From Sulfurovum sp. (GTDB lineage: Bacteria > Campylobacterota > Campylobacteria > Campylobacterales > Sulfurovaceae): 43,431 nt of DNA. Position numbers and translations under genes: made by a program. The notes beneath the pieces were generated by a model. It was not told the origin of the DNA and ran no database searches. It worked only from the letters and a program-made list of their open reading frames with translations. Where the stretch lies: contig JANTGA010000005.1 in NCBI GenBank assembly GCA_024763175.1, positions 1-43,431 on the forward strand, given 5' to 3'. This document shows positions 1 to 12,069 of the stretch, one piece after another; position 1 is the first letter of the stretch; each line of letters begins with the position of its first letter.

Positions 1-53
1 ATTTTATAGTTTTAGAGGAAAAAAGTTATTATTTGGAAGATGAAGTGGGGTTT

Positions 54-245
54 TTAGGGGTGAGATTGGGTGAGTTTTTTCACAGTCTCAGAGCATGTGA
101 GCCAGAAAAGATCATCATCGAGGTACTCCGTATAGATCGCTTTTGAACCACCAGACAGGACTTGCGTCATCAACACCCCTCGCCCAAACCTCCCTGTGAG
201 GAAAATTGTAGTAAAATCGCGAAATATATAGCCGCCACAAGCCAT
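54..245 (-). CDS. possible small ORF (63 aa), divergent from frdC; hypothetical
   Basis: Minus-strand ORF starting at the internal Met (MACGGYIFRDFTTIFLTGRFGRGVL...). Composition is protein-like, but it sits in the frdC upstream region and no family was recognised. Confidence 0.25.
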   Translation of the reverse strand: MACGGYIFRDFTTIFLTGRFGRGVLMTQVLSGGSKAIYTEYLDDDLFWLTCSETVKKLTQSHP

Positions 246-270
246 ACTAAATTTTACGTTCGGAGTATTG

Positions 271-1005
271 ATGAAAAAACCAAAGATCGACAAAACACCT
301 GCCAGGCTGGACTTTATCCAGAGTGCGACGGGACTGATACTGGCACTATTTATCATGGGGCACCTTCTCTTTGAAGCTTCTATCCTCATCAGCAATGAGA
401 TGATGTACAAAGTCACGCTGATGTTTGAAGGGTACTACTTTTTCGGGGAGCGGTATCCCGGGATCATCTCTTTCCTGGCGGCGGCGATCTCTGCGATCTT
501 CATCCTCCATGCCGCAGTAGCGATGCGAAAGATGCCCTCCAAGTACAGAGAGTACCGCATCATGCGAAAACATACAGCAAGCCTGCATCACGAAGACAGC
601 TCCTTGTGGATGATACAAGTCTTGACTGGATTTGCTATGTTTTTCCTCGGCTCCGTCCACCTCTACGGTATGATGGCACAGCCCGATCAGATCGGTCCTT
701 TCCTCTCGTCCGTCAGAGTCGTGGACGGGCATATGGCACCGCTCTATCTGCTCCTGCTCTTCTCTGTGGTCAGTCATGCCTTTATCGGAATGTATCGTCT
801 GGCGCTGAAATGGGGCTTTATGGAAGGCAAAAACAGTAAAAAATCACGAAAAATACATAAATTTCTTATGAGGGGATTTATCCTCGTTTATCTCGTCATA
901 GGCTCCTTCTCTCTGGCAAAATATATCGAAATCGGAATGACACATGACTTCAGTGACGGAGAGACATATCATTCCCAAACTATCCAGATGGAGTCAGAGC
1001 AATGA
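271..1005 (+). CDS. frdC: fumarate reductase cytochrome b subunit
   Basis: Multi-TM protein with conserved His residues ([31 protein letters not shown]), directly upstream of frdA and frdB. ATG at 271 follows a GGAG; the ORF track start at 268 is a TTG. Confidence 0.93.
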   Translation: MKKPKIDKTPARLDFIQSATGLILALFIMGHLLFEASILISNEMMYKVTLMFEGYYFFGERYPGIISFLAAAISAIFILHAAVAMRKMPSKYREYRIMRKHTASLHHEDSSLWMIQVLTGFAMFFLGSVHLYGMMAQPDQIGPFLSSVRVVDGHMAPLYLLLLFSVVSHAFIGMYRLALKWGFMEGKNSKKSRKIHKFLMRGFILVYLVIGSFSLAKYIEIGMTHDFSDGETYHSQTIQMESEQ

Positions 1006-3005
1006 AAATCATCTATACAGATGTCTTGATCATCGGTGGCGGACTGGCAGGCCTGAGGGTCGCAACAGGCGTCAAGGAGAGAGGACATGATGCTGTCATC
1101 TTGACACTGGTTCCTCCCAAACGGTCACACTCAGCAGCTGCACAGGGCGGGATGCAGGCGAGTTTGGCCAATTGTGCTATGGGTGAAGGAGATGATGAAG
1201 ATGTCCACTTCGCAGACACCATCAAAGGAAGTGACTGGGGAGCAGACCAGGAGGTCGCCCGGATGTTCACACACTGCGCCCCCAAAGCGATCCGTGAACT
1301 GGCGGCCTGGGGCGTACCATGGAGCAGGGTCGATCGAGGTGATCACACAGCGATCATCAATGCCAAAAAAGTTACCATTACCGAGAGAGATGAAGCCCAT
1401 GGGCTGATCACAGCGAGAGATTTCGGCGGTACCAAAAAGTGGCGCACTTGCTATACTTCGGACGGTACAGGCCACAGTATGCTCTATGCGATGGACAACA
1501 AAGCCCACGACGACAAAGTCGAAATCCACGAACGGATGGAGGCGATCGCACTGCTGCACGAAAACGGCCGCTGCTATGGTGCCATCGCACGAAACCTGAT
1601 GGATGGCGAACTTGTCGCCTATGTCTCCAAGGCTACCACGATCGCCACGGGGGGCTACGGCAGGATCTATGAAGTCTCTACCAACGCGATCATCTGCCAG
1701 GGGATGGGCCAAGCCATCGCACTGGAGACAGGGATCGCCACTTTGGGGAATATGGAGGCGATACAGTTTCACCCTACCGCTATCGTACCGGTAGGAATCT
1801 TGACGACAGAGGGGTGTCGTGGAGACGGCGGTCTCCTGCTGGACAAAGACGGTTATCGCTTTATGCCTGACTATGAGCCGGATAAAAAAGAGCTGGCATC
1901 CAGAGATGTCGTCAGCCGTAGAATGACCGAACATATACGCAAAGGCAAAGGAGTCAAATCCCACTATGGCGATCACCTCTGGCTCGATATCACCATACTC
2001 GGGCGCGAACATATCGAAAAAAATCTTCGAGAGGTGAAAGAGATCTGCGAAAACTTCCTGGGGATCGACCCGGCAGAAGAGTGGATACCGGTCCGTCCGA
2101 CGCAGCACTACTCTATGGGCGGCATACGCACCACTTACAGAGGCGAATCCCAAACACTCAAAGGACTCTACTCTTGCGGAGAAGCAGCATGCTGGGATAT
2201 GCATGGATTCAACAGACTCGGCGGCAACTCTGTCAGCGAGACGGTGGTTTCGGGCATGCTTGTCGCTGAATATATTGCTGACTTTTGTGATACACCGGAA
2301 AGCTCCGTCAATATTCACAGCTCCACCATAGAAAAATTTCTCAAAATCGAAGAAGAAAAGATCGAAGCGCTCCTCACAGTCGAAAATGGTGAAGATGCCT
2401 ATGTGCTCCGTCGTGCGATGGAGAAGATCATGATGGAGAAGGTCGGTATCTTTAGAAATGGGAAAGATTTGCAGGAAGCTGTGGATGAACTCGAAGCACT
2501 CTATAAGCGTTCCAAAAATATCGAAGTCTTCCGCTCCAAAAGCCGTGCAGCCAACCCTGCCCTGGTCAATGCCTACAGAACACAAAGAATGCTGAAAGTC
2601 GCACTGACAGTGGCTTATGGAGCTCTCCTCAGGACAGAGAGTCGTGGTGCGCATGCGAGAGAGGATTACCCTGAGAGAGATGATGCCAACTGGCTCAAGC
2701 GAACGATCACCTCCTGGCCTGACAAAGAGCAAACGATGCCCACCGTCACCTACGAAGAGATCCCTATCGGCAAGATGGAGCTTCCCCCGGGCTTCAGAGG
2801 CTATGGCAAAGATATGACTTTGCACAATACAGAGAGCAAAGTAAGACAAGAGACTGTTGCTGCCATCAGAAAGAAACTTGAGGAGGGGGGAGCATCACGC
2901 TTTGAGATCCAAAATGCACTGATGCCCTTCAAGCATAAACTGCCAAGCAAATATCAAAACCGTAATGAACGGCTGAATGAACCATTAGGAGAAGAACATG
3001 AGTGA
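1002..3005 (+). CDS. frdA: fumarate reductase flavoprotein subunit
   Basis: FAD-binding N-terminus ([15 protein letters not shown]), [12 protein letters not shown] flavinylation region, HPTAIVP and HYSMGGIRT motifs; overlaps frdC by 4 nt. Confidence 0.97.
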   Translation: MKIIYTDVLIIGGGLAGLRVATGVKERGHDAVILTLVPPKRSHSAAAQGGMQASLANCAMGEGDDEDVHFADTIKGSDWGADQEVARMFTHCAPKAIRELAAWGVPWSRVDRGDHTAIINAKKVTITERDEAHGLITARDFGGTKKWRTCYTSDGTGHSMLYAMDNKAHDDKVEIHERMEAIALLHENGRCYGAIARNLMDGELVAYVSKATTIATGGYGRIYEVSTNAIICQGMGQAIALETGIATLGNMEAIQFHPTAIVPVGILTTEGCRGDGGLLLDKDGYRFMPDYEPDKKELASRDVVSRRMTEHIRKGKGVKSHYGDHLWLDITILGREHIEKNLREVKEICENFLGIDPAEEWIPVRPTQHYSMGGIRTTYRGESQTLKGLYSCGEAACWDMHGFNRLGGNSVSETVVSGMLVAEYIADFCDTPESSVNIHSSTIEKFLKIEEEKIEALLTVENGEDAYVLRRAMEKIMMEKVGIFRNGKDLQEAVDELEALYKRSKNIEVFRSKSRAANPALVNAYRTQRMLKVALTVAYGALLRTESRGAHAREDYPERDDANWLKRTITSWPDKEQTMPTVTYEEIPIGKMELPPGFRGYGKDMTLHNTESKVRQETVAAIRKKLEEGGASRFEIQNALMPFKHKLPSKYQNRNERLNEPLGEEHE

Positions 3006-3750
3006 GAAAAAAGACGGCCATCAACTCAGGAAACTCCAAGTTGACATACTCAGGTTTGATCCCCATGATCCTGATGACTTTCCCCATATCGAGACGTTTG
3101 AGATAGAGGAAGCACATGGGATGACACTTTTTGTCCTGCTCAATGAGATACGAGAGCATCATGACAACTCTCTCAAATTTGATTTTGTCTGCCGTGCCGG
3201 TATCTGCGGAAGCTGCTCGATGCTCGTCAACGGCAAACCGACGCTGGCCTGCCGCACTCTGACCAAAAAGCTCGATCAACACATCACCCTCGCACCCCTG
3301 CCACTCTTTGAGTTGATCGGAGACCTGTCTATCAATACCGGAACATGGATGAGGGGGCTCAATGAACGTCTCGAGACATGGATCCATGACAAAGAGCAGG
3401 AGCTCAATGTCGATGCGCTCGAAGAACGCATGGAGCCGGATCTCGCCGATGAGATCTACGAACTCGATCGCTGTATCGAGTGCGGATGCTGTGTCGCGGG
3501 ATGCGGAACGATCCAGATGCGTCCCGATTTTGTCGGTGCCGTCGGACTCAACAAAATTGCCCGCTACCACCTCGACCCCAGAGACAAACGCGACAACAAA
3601 GACTACTATGAACTTGTCGGTGATGAAAATGGTGTCTTCGGATGCATGACCCTCCTGGGCTGCGAAGACGTCTGCCCCAAAGACCTCCCTCTGCAGAGCA
3701 AGATCGCGTATCTGCGAAGGATGATGCTCAGGACCGGACTGAAGGGCTAG
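2998..3750 (+). CDS. frdB: fumarate reductase iron-sulfur subunit
   Basis: 2Fe-2S motif CRAGICGSC...C and [11 protein letters not shown] / [12 protein letters not shown] cluster motifs; overlaps frdA. Confidence 0.97.
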   Translation: MSEKKDGHQLRKLQVDILRFDPHDPDDFPHIETFEIEEAHGMTLFVLLNEIREHHDNSLKFDFVCRAGICGSCSMLVNGKPTLACRTLTKKLDQHITLAPLPLFELIGDLSINTGTWMRGLNERLETWIHDKEQELNVDALEERMEPDLADEIYELDRCIECGCCVAGCGTIQMRPDFVGAVGLNKIARYHLDPRDKRDNKDYYELVGDENGVFGCMTLLGCEDVCPKDLPLQSKIAYLRRMMLRTGLKG

Positions 3751-3911
3751 AGCCAGAGCGGTATTTTGATACTGCCCTCTCTTCGGAGTGACAGCTTTCC
3801 CTTAGCAGCCACAAGTACTTGATCATACATCGTCACCCCCTCAAATACACATCCCAAAACTACCGATCGATCACCTATAGCCGGATTGACTTTAGGATTG
3901 ATGGGATTTAA
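3747..3911 (-). pseudogene. possible C-terminal remnant of a decayed gene
   Basis: Minus-strand reading [53 protein letters not shown] has protein-like composition but no start codon at its 5' end, with an in-frame TGA just upstream. It overlaps the frdB stop codon. Confidence 0.3.
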
Positions 3912-4002
3912 ATTTCAGAAGTACTCAGTAATACGGAAAAAATCAGCCATTCGATAAGTTATGAGTTATGGTTCAGTATAGTGATATAGTGGGGTTTATA
4001 AG

Positions 4003-4079
4003 TGGTAGCAAGAGCGAGACTTGAACTCGCGACCTCCGGCTTATGAGACCAGCGCTCTAACCAGCTGAGCTACCTTGCC
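4003..4079 (-). tRNA. tRNA-Met (anticodon CAT)
   Basis: Reverse complement GGCAAGGTAGCTCAGCTGGTTAGAGCGCTGGTCTCATAAGCCGGAGGTCGCGAGTTCAAGTCTCGCTCTTGCTACCA folds as a 77-nt cloverleaf with encoded CCA. Acceptor GGCAAGG/TCTTGCT, T-arm GCGAG-TTCAAGT-CTCGC, anticodon CAT. Confidence 0.95.
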
Positions 4080-4098
4080 ACTTTGTTGAAGAGTCGGA

Positions 4099-4127
4099 AT
4101 TTTAGCAGAAAATAGCTTTAATGTCAA
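4099..4127 (-). promoter_or_regulatory. sigma70-type promoter for tRNA-Met
   Basis: Minus strand TTGACA-N17-TAAAAT, about 20 nt upstream of the tRNA 5' end. Confidence 0.8.
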
Positions 4128-4227
4128 TGGTAAAATGAAAAAAAATATATATTTGTACTTCCTGTAAGTAGAGCACTATACTTTAGTCATAGAGACTCAC
4201 TATTATTAAATATTTTGAGATAGACTC

Positions 4228-4256
4228 TTGACAAAATGAAAAAAAGTCATTACAAT
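4228..4256 (+). promoter_or_regulatory. sigma70-type promoter for groESL
   Basis: TTGACA (4228-4233), 17-nt spacer, TACAAT (4251-4256), 40 nt upstream of the groES ATG. Confidence 0.8.
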
Positions 4257-4295
4257 ACGACTCACAAATAAAGATTATCAAAAAAAGGAGTCTAC

Positions 4296-4562
4296 ATGGC
4301 ATTTAAACCATTAGCAAACAGAGTACTCGTCGAGAGAGAAGAAGAGGTGACGACTACGGCATCAGGTATCATCATCCCGGACAATGCCAAAGAGAAACCC
4401 CTGCAAGGTAAAGTACTGGCAGTCGGACCGGATGCTTCGGATGAAGGCATCAGTGAAGGCGATACAGTCGTATTTGGCAAATATACGGGCACTGAGATCA
4501 CACTCGACGGCAAAGAGCTGCTGATCCTCAACAGTGATGATATTCTTGGGATCATCAGCTGA
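4296..4562 (+). CDS. groES: co-chaperonin GroES
   Basis: 88 aa; [33 protein letters not shown]...[17 protein letters not shown]; upstream of groEL. Confidence 0.97.
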   Translation: MAFKPLANRVLVEREEEVTTTASGIIIPDNAKEKPLQGKVLAVGPDASDEGISEGDTVVFGKYTGTEITLDGKELLILNSDDILGIIS

Positions 4563-4603
4563 TCTCGGAGCGCCCAACGCTTCACACAAAACAAAAAACA
4601 TAA

Positions 4604-6265
<1,662 letters not shown>

Positions 6266-6286
6266 CGTTAACGCCTCCACAGGAAG

Positions 6287-6317
6287 AGACCCCCTCCTCT
6301 CTCTTCTGAGGGAGTCT
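6287..6317. terminator. hairpin between convergent groEL and the GGDEF/EAL gene
   Basis: AGACCCCCTC-N11-GAGGGAGTCT, a 10-bp stem with one mismatch and no clear T-tract. Confidence 0.4.
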
Positions 6318-6346
6318 CCAAAAACGGGACTAAACTCAGTGGCAAA

Positions 6347-8113
6347 TTATCGTCGCAATAACTCCTGAAATTCAAAGACTGGGCTTGGCTTGGCAAAAAT
6401 ATAACCATAGGCTTCATCACAACCCAACGTTTTCAACATAGCATATTGACCTCTGGTCTCAATCTTTTCCGCAACTGTTTTCAAATGATGGGTACGAGCA
6501 AGAAGCGTGATGGCCTTGACCATCTCCTGATGATAGGGATCTTTATCAATATCTTTGAGCAAGGAGTGGTCTATTTTCAGTGTATGAATCGGCAGTTCCT
6601 GCAGCAGAGAAGCAGAAGATCCATTCGCACCGAAGTGGCTGATAGAGAGTTTGACACCGATCTTATCGAGGATCGAAAATGATGATTTTGTCTTCTCGAT
6701 ATCATGCATCATTTCACGCTCAGAGATATTGAAACTAAAATGAGCCGGATCAACGCTGTAATCGGCAAATAGTTTTTCAAGCTTCTCTGCCGGACTCTCA
6801 ACCAAGAGTTCATAGGCTGAAATATTGACAGATATCTCTATGTTTTTGAAACCATAATCACTCCAGCGCCTATGCTGATAGATCGTCTCCTTGAGTACAT
6901 AATCTCCAATATCCCTGATCAATCCGGACAGTTCTGCAAGATGGATAAACCTGGCAGGAGTAATTAATCCAAATCGAGGATGATTCCATCTGATAAGTGC
7001 TTCAGCACCCCTGATCTGCTCTGTTTCGAGATCAATGACCGGCTGATAGTAGACTTCAAACTCTTTTCTCTCCAGTCCCAATTTGATCTCATTGGTCAAA
7101 AGCATATCATCATTTTGTATGTTAATATTTTCTTTTTTAAAAATCTCAACCGTGCCATTCAGTTTTTCTTTTGACTTGGCGAGCGCAAGGAAAGCATGGT
7201 CGATCAATTGATTGGCATTTTTGCCATGATCAGGAAACAAGACTACACCGACGGAAAATGTAAAATATGTCTTTTTGTTGTTCAACTTAAAAAACTGTGT
7301 AATTGTTTTGGAAATCTTGGTGCCTTTGGCAAGCGCATCCTTTTCGCCCTCAATATCTTTCACGACATAAAGAAAACTATCACAATCCAAGCGATAACCG
7401 AAGGCATTGTCTGCCTCCAGAACCTTCAGAAGAGCTGCAAATTTTTTCAAGAGATCATTGGTGTAAGTCAATCCATAGGTTGACTTCAATGTCTCAAAAT
7501 TATTGATACCTAAAATATAGAGTGCCAACTGCCCGGACTCTTTCTGCGCCTCAATGATCATTTGATTGATATCGGAATTGGCTTTAAACTGACTATGGAG
7601 ATTGGTAAGAAAATCGATCTTTTTCAATCTTTTGAGGTTCTCTTCTTCTTTGAACTCACTGCTGGCGTCCTGAAAAACACAAATGATTGAGTTTTGGAGA
7701 TTCCACTTCGAGTGGTCAATATAGAGATTGACATGGTGGACAGATTTTTCGATGGTCAGAGTCACTTTTTTGAGGTGGATGGTTCCCTCTGTGATCTTCC
7801 CCTGTTCATCAATCACTTCAAAAAGTGACTTGATGTCTGATTGGCCTACCTGCAGAAGTATCTCCTTGGGGGGGATCATATTTTCTTCATAAGGCTTTAG
7901 CTGCAAGAGTTTTCGTGCTGCCCTGTTGGCTGAAAAGACTTCATAGTCTGCCGAGAAAACAACCACTGCCTCTGCCTGATACTCATTGGCGTTTCTGAAA
8001 AGTTTGACTTCACCCTTCAGCCTGTTTATCTCTTTGGAGTAATGCCACTTCATCCACAGCAGTATCAATATGATCCCTATTGTCACCCCAATTGCTGCTA
8101 TTGATATTTCCAT
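6347..8113 (-). CDS. membrane-anchored PAS-GGDEF-EAL protein with degenerate catalytic motifs
   Basis: 588 aa; N-terminal TM, PAS-like segment, GGDEF position reads YRLDCDSF, EAL domain has GAEALIRWNHP but SHFGANG in place of DDFGTG. Confidence 0.9.
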   Translation of the reverse strand: MEISIAAIGVTIGIILILLWMKWHYSKEINRLKGEVKLFRNANEYQAEAVVVFSADYEVFSANRAARKLLQLKPYEENMIPPKEILLQVGQSDIKSLFEVIDEQGKITEGTIHLKKVTLTIEKSVHHVNLYIDHSKWNLQNSIICVFQDASSEFKEEENLKRLKKIDFLTNLHSQFKANSDINQMIIEAQKESGQLALYILGINNFETLKSTYGLTYTNDLLKKFAALLKVLEADNAFGYRLDCDSFLYVVKDIEGEKDALAKGTKISKTITQFFKLNNKKTYFTFSVGVVLFPDHGKNANQLIDHAFLALAKSKEKLNGTVEIFKKENINIQNDDMLLTNEIKLGLERKEFEVYYQPVIDLETEQIRGAEALIRWNHPRFGLITPARFIHLAELSGLIRDIGDYVLKETIYQHRRWSDYGFKNIEISVNISAYELLVESPAEKLEKLFADYSVDPAHFSFNISEREMMHDIEKTKSSFSILDKIGVKLSISHFGANGSSASLLQELPIHTLKIDHSLLKDIDKDPYHQEMVKAITLLARTHHLKTVAEKIETRGQYAMLKTLGCDEAYGYIFAKPSPVFEFQELLRR

Positions 8114-8164
8114 TCCACTCCTCCTGATCTCTTTCTTTGACGATTCATCGATGCTCCATCAATC

Positions 8165-9430
8165 CTAAAATTTACTTTTTTTGCGACAAACTGCCTCGAT
8201 AGTGGTATTGGCATCTTCAACGACAAATACTGTTTTGGGCTCAAGAAGATCCAAAGAAACACTTTTGCCGCCAACAGAGACCTTTGCCCATCCCTCTTTG
8301 GCACGCTTTCTTGGATTATTGGAGAGGTATTGCTGTTCCAGTGCACCCTTTTGGCGACTCTTCTGCTCTAGCACAAAATCTATTTGCTGGAGAAACCCAT
8401 TGACTAGAGGCTGCGACAATACCCTGAATTGCTCCAGCTTGTAGCCCATCACGCTCTTGTATCTCTGAGCCAAAGCCGAAAAATTATCCAGAAGCTGCGA
8501 CAATTGTATCTCGATAGAGAAGCGTCGCAGCTCATCCTCCTTCTGCTTGACTGCATGCGCTTTGTGAAAGAGTATTTGGCCGACCCGCTCACCGAAACGA
8601 TCGATGTGCTCATCCAAAGTATAGAGCAGCTCTTGCTTGTCCGGCAGCACCATCTCGATCGCGGCACTCGGTGTAGGAGCACGCAGATCTGCAACAAAAT
8701 CACTGATTACGATATCAACCTCATGGCCGACAGCACTCACAACCGGACTCTTGAGCCGATAGAGGGCATCGGCTACGCACTCTTCGTTGAATGCCCAGAG
8801 GTCCTCTGCACTTCCGCCTCCGCGCCCTGTCACGATCACATCTGCACCCAGTGTATCTGCATAAGCCAAAGCCCTCGCGATCTCCTCGGCGGCCCTTTCC
8901 CCCTGCACCAGTGTGTCAACAATAGTCACACTGACCAGCGGCCATCGCTTCTCAATGATCTTGAGCATATCATGCAGTGCAGCACTCTCTTTGGCAGTCA
9001 CCAGGACAATTTTCCGGATTGATTTGGGGATCACTTTTTTTCTCTCTTTGTCAAAATAGCCTTTCTGTTTCAGTTTTGCTTTCAGCTGCTCATAGGCGAG
9101 TACCAAAGCACCTCTCCCAAAAGGTTCGATATGTACGGCATAGAACTGATACTCACCCCGTGGTGTGTAGACACCCACCGAGCCCTCTACGGTGATATGC
9201 TCTCCTTTTTCAAGGCGAAACTTCAACTTCTGGGCATTGGAACGAAACATAACGCATTTGATCGAACTCTTCTCATCCTTGATCGAGAAGTAGACATGAC
9301 CGCTCGCTTGATGATACGTCACTGAGGCGATCTCCCCTTCGACGCTGATATGCATAAAAGTCGCTTCCAGCAGAGACTTAATTTTTGTGTTGAGTGAGGA
9401 GACCGTCATTATCGATTCTTTCATCTTCAC
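8165..9430 (-). CDS. xseA: exodeoxyribonuclease VII large subunit
   Basis: 421 aa; N-terminal OB fold (SVEGEIASVTYHQASGHVYFSIKDEKSSIKCVMFR), VIVTGRGGGSAEDLWAFNEE, SAVGHEVDIVISDFVADLRAPTPSAAIE. Confidence 0.95.
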   Translation of the reverse strand: MKMKESIMTVSSLNTKIKSLLEATFMHISVEGEIASVTYHQASGHVYFSIKDEKSSIKCVMFRSNAQKLKFRLEKGEHITVEGSVGVYTPRGEYQFYAVHIEPFGRGALVLAYEQLKAKLKQKGYFDKERKKVIPKSIRKIVLVTAKESAALHDMLKIIEKRWPLVSVTIVDTLVQGERAAEEIARALAYADTLGADVIVTGRGGGSAEDLWAFNEECVADALYRLKSPVVSAVGHEVDIVISDFVADLRAPTPSAAIEMVLPDKQELLYTLDEHIDRFGERVGQILFHKAHAVKQKEDELRRFSIEIQLSQLLDNFSALAQRYKSVMGYKLEQFRVLSQPLVNGFLQQIDFVLEQKSRQKGALEQQYLSNNPRKRAKEGWAKVSVGGKSVSLDLLEPKTVFVVEDANTTIEAVCRKKSKF

Positions 9431-9441
9431 CCCTCTGACTG

Positions 9442-10182
9442 CTATGTATTGTCAGCTTTCTTCTGTGCCACCAGAAGTGTTGAAATCCCCATGGAGAAAG
9501 ATTTGCTGTACTTCATCTCAAGACCTGCCTCCTCCAACTCTTTTTGCAGCATTTCCGTCGTCAAAAATTCTTCGATAGAGTCAGGCAGATACTGGTAAGC
9601 TTCGTAATTTTTTGAAATGAGTCCACCGACTTTTGGCAAGATCTTTTTCATTCCAAAATCAACCACTTTGTCGACGATGCCATCCCGCTCTTGTTTGGTA
9701 AATTCCAGAATGACCACAATGCCCCCCGGCTTGAGCGCACGATAAAATGCCTGCAGGGCTTCGACACGATCAACAACATTGCGTATGCCATAGCTAATCG
9801 AGATCACATCGGTACTCTCATCATCGATCGGAAGCTCTTGAGCTTTTCCTTCGATAAAATCAGCAAAATCCACCTTTTTTCTTGCAACTTCAAGCATCCC
9901 GGTCGAGGGATCGATCCCTACATAACGATCAATGGCGACACCATTTTTGGCCGCCTGTTCACGCCAATAGATGAGCAGATCACCCGTCCCTGTCGCTACA
10001 TCCGTGATCTGGCCAAGCTCTTTTTTGCCCATAATCTCGAAAGCTTTATCGCATCCTTTTTTGCGCCACTGGATATCGATCCCCATCGTGAGTACACGAT
10101 TGGCCAAATCGTACGTCCCGGCAATATCATCAAACATCGTAACAATTTTTTCCTGCTTATTCTGCTTCTGCTCTTTATTCAT
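9442..10182 (-). CDS. ubiE: demethylmenaquinone/ubiquinone methyltransferase
   Basis: 246 aa; FDDIAGTYDLANRVLTMGID, DVATGTGDL, SYGIRNVVD, GGIVVILEF motifs of the UbiE/MenG family. Confidence 0.95.
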   Translation of the reverse strand: MNKEQKQNKQEKIVTMFDDIAGTYDLANRVLTMGIDIQWRKKGCDKAFEIMGKKELGQITDVATGTGDLLIYWREQAAKNGVAIDRYVGIDPSTGMLEVARKKVDFADFIEGKAQELPIDDESTDVISISYGIRNVVDRVEALQAFYRALKPGGIVVILEFTKQERDGIVDKVVDFGMKKILPKVGGLISKNYEAYQYLPDSIEEFLTTEMLQKELEEAGLEMKYSKSFSMGISTLLVAQKKADNT

Positions 10183-11191
10183 TTTTCGCTTTACTCCATA
10201 TCATCATATCGATCCCTTTTGTACCACTGTGCAGAAAGGTCAGATCTTTATCGATATTATAAGTTAAATTATGCGCAGAGAGCTTAGGTGTCTGATAAAA
10301 CAGATACCAATCAGTCTGCTCAGAAAAGGCATTGAGCATCCCCTCTCCTCCCTCGACGAGAACAAAAGAGGGTTTGCACAGATATTCCAGATCATTGCCG
10401 ATTGACACTTCCCGCCCACCAACACCAAAAAGAGGAATATTGCGATCAAATGTATCCTCTCTCGTATAGATAGTGATATCGGGCGCTTTCCCTCCCGTCA
10501 ATCGGCAGTCAAGTGTCGGACGATCGACCCGCACAGTATTGCCTCCGATCACCATCCTGTCACAGGCTTCACGCAAGCGATGCACATGCATCAGGGACGC
10601 TTTCGAGCTCAGGTATCCTCCTCCTATCCTGCCGTTGGAAGTCTGTGCCAGTTTGAAAAGCACGAAGGCCCGTTTCTGCCAAATAAGAAAAGGCTCGATC
10701 AAATGCTGCGCCAACACTCTTTTCACACCTGTTTCCACTACAACACCCGATATTCTCAATCTGTCGATACCTCCGCTATGTGCATCGATGGGATCGACCT
10801 GCGCGACAACAACTCTCTTGGGCTTCAGCACGGAGAGCAGCGAAGCGCAAGAGGGTGTTTTGCCTCTATGGTTACAGGGTTCGAGTGTGACATAGATCGT
10901 ACAGTAACGAAAAAAATGCGAAGGTAACCGGAGCAGAAAGTCATGTGCCATCTGTGCATCAAAACGATCGAAACCGATCTGTTCTCCGGAGATATTTTCG
11001 TAGGCAGAGAGCAGCGCAAGGACTTCTGCATGAGAAGTGCCGGCTTTTTGGTGGGCTTCGATAGCAACAATCCTGCCATGATGTGTTATGACGGCACCGA
11101 CTGCCGGATTGGGATATGTCAGCAGCTGAAATTCCCAGGCTTTATCGATGGCAAGCTGCATGCATAGCTGATCTAACTGCATGATTGCCAC
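10175..11191 (-). CDS. ribD: riboflavin biosynthesis deaminase/reductase
   Basis: 338 aa; TYPNPAVGAVI, SHAEVLAL, TLEPCNHRGKTPSC, followed by a reductase domain. Confidence 0.92.
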   Translation of the reverse strand: MAIMQLDQLCMQLAIDKAWEFQLLTYPNPAVGAVITHHGRIVAIEAHQKAGTSHAEVLALLSAYENISGEQIGFDRFDAQMAHDFLLRLPSHFFRYCTIYVTLEPCNHRGKTPSCASLLSVLKPKRVVVAQVDPIDAHSGGIDRLRISGVVVETGVKRVLAQHLIEPFLIWQKRAFVLFKLAQTSNGRIGGGYLSSKASLMHVHRLREACDRMVIGGNTVRVDRPTLDCRLTGGKAPDITIYTREDTFDRNIPLFGVGGREVSIGNDLEYLCKPSFVLVEGGEGMLNAFSEQTDWYLFYQTPKLSAHNLTYNIDKDLTFLHSGTKGIDMMIWSKAKNE

Positions 11192-11252
11192 CTTTTCAAT
11201 TCAACCCGAAATATGGAATAGCACTCACCCGATTCATCAAGAGACGGGGCGA

Positions 11253-11687
11253 CTACTTCTTCCAGTCAAAATATGTTTTAGCTGTTTTGATTTCGCTGTA
11301 GGGATAGAGTTCATCCCCGTGTTTTGTTGCTACCGTGACACCTTGGCTGTCTGCACTTTTCAGTAGACCTTTGAGCCTGTCCTGTCCTGGAACTTTTAGT
11401 TTGACGCGCTCCCCTACTGCGCCCTTGAAGTGCTCAGGTTTGCGCAGCTTTCTTTCGATACCGGGAGAGCTGACTTCCAGTCTGTAGGGAGAGTTCATCG
11501 GCGGATGCACATCCAAATAGGGCGAAAGCATGTTGGATATCTCGGCACAAAGATCAAGATTGACGCCCCCTTCCCTGCTGACATAGACTCGAAAAATCGT
11601 CTCCTCACCCTCATTCACAATTTCGCTATCATAGAGTTCTGCACCATTGGCTTTAACAATTTTAGCAATTTCCTGCTCAAGACTCAT
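11253..11687 (-). CDS. rimP: ribosome maturation factor
   Basis: Start MSLEQEIAKIVKANGAELYDSEIVNEG; SPYRLEVSSPGIERKLRKPEHF; next to rbfA and infB. The track start at 11726 is probably too far upstream. Confidence 0.93.
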   Translation of the reverse strand: MSLEQEIAKIVKANGAELYDSEIVNEGEETIFRVYVSREGGVNLDLCAEISNMLSPYLDVHPPMNSPYRLEVSSPGIERKLRKPEHFKGAVGERVKLKVPGQDRLKGLLKSADSQGVTVATKHGDELYPYSEIKTAKTYFDWKK

Positions 11688-12069
11688 CTGCTCTATCCTC
11701 TCTCTTCTTGTCAGCAGGTATCTCACGCTCTATCTGCTCAAAAAGTCTCTCCATCCTGCTGATCTTTTCAAGCTGATGGTCAAACTCAAACGTCATACGG
11801 GGTGCTTTGAACCATCCCTCCATCTGCTTGCATTGATTTTGGATATAGCCCGCTACTTTTCGAAGTTGCTTCAGCGCTTCGCTCTGCTCTTTTTCATTCA
11901 GGAAAGAGGGCTCGAGATAGACTTTGGCATCGCTTCGGCCTTTGGAGCAAACCACATCCGTTACCAGCAAAGAATTGATCCGACTATCATCGAGTGTCCC
12001 CAGCGCCTCGGGAATGATCTCCTTGAGAACAGACTCTACACGATGCCGTTTGATCTCTTCCTGCGTCAT
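11677..12069 (-). CDS. rbfA: 30S ribosome-binding factor
   Basis: 130 aa RbfA-like protein between infB and rimP. Confidence 0.85.
   Translation of the reverse strand: MTQEEIKRHRVESVLKEIIPEALGTLDDSRINSLLVTDVVCSKGRSDAKVYLEPSFLNEKEQSEALKQLRKVAGYIQNQCKQMEGWFKAPRMTFEFDHQLEKISRMERLFEQIEREIPADKKREDRADES

Noticed and set aside
1131-2849. 572-aa minus-strand ORF
   Set aside because: Antisense to frdA, which has clear family motifs; no recognisable domains. Shadow ORF.
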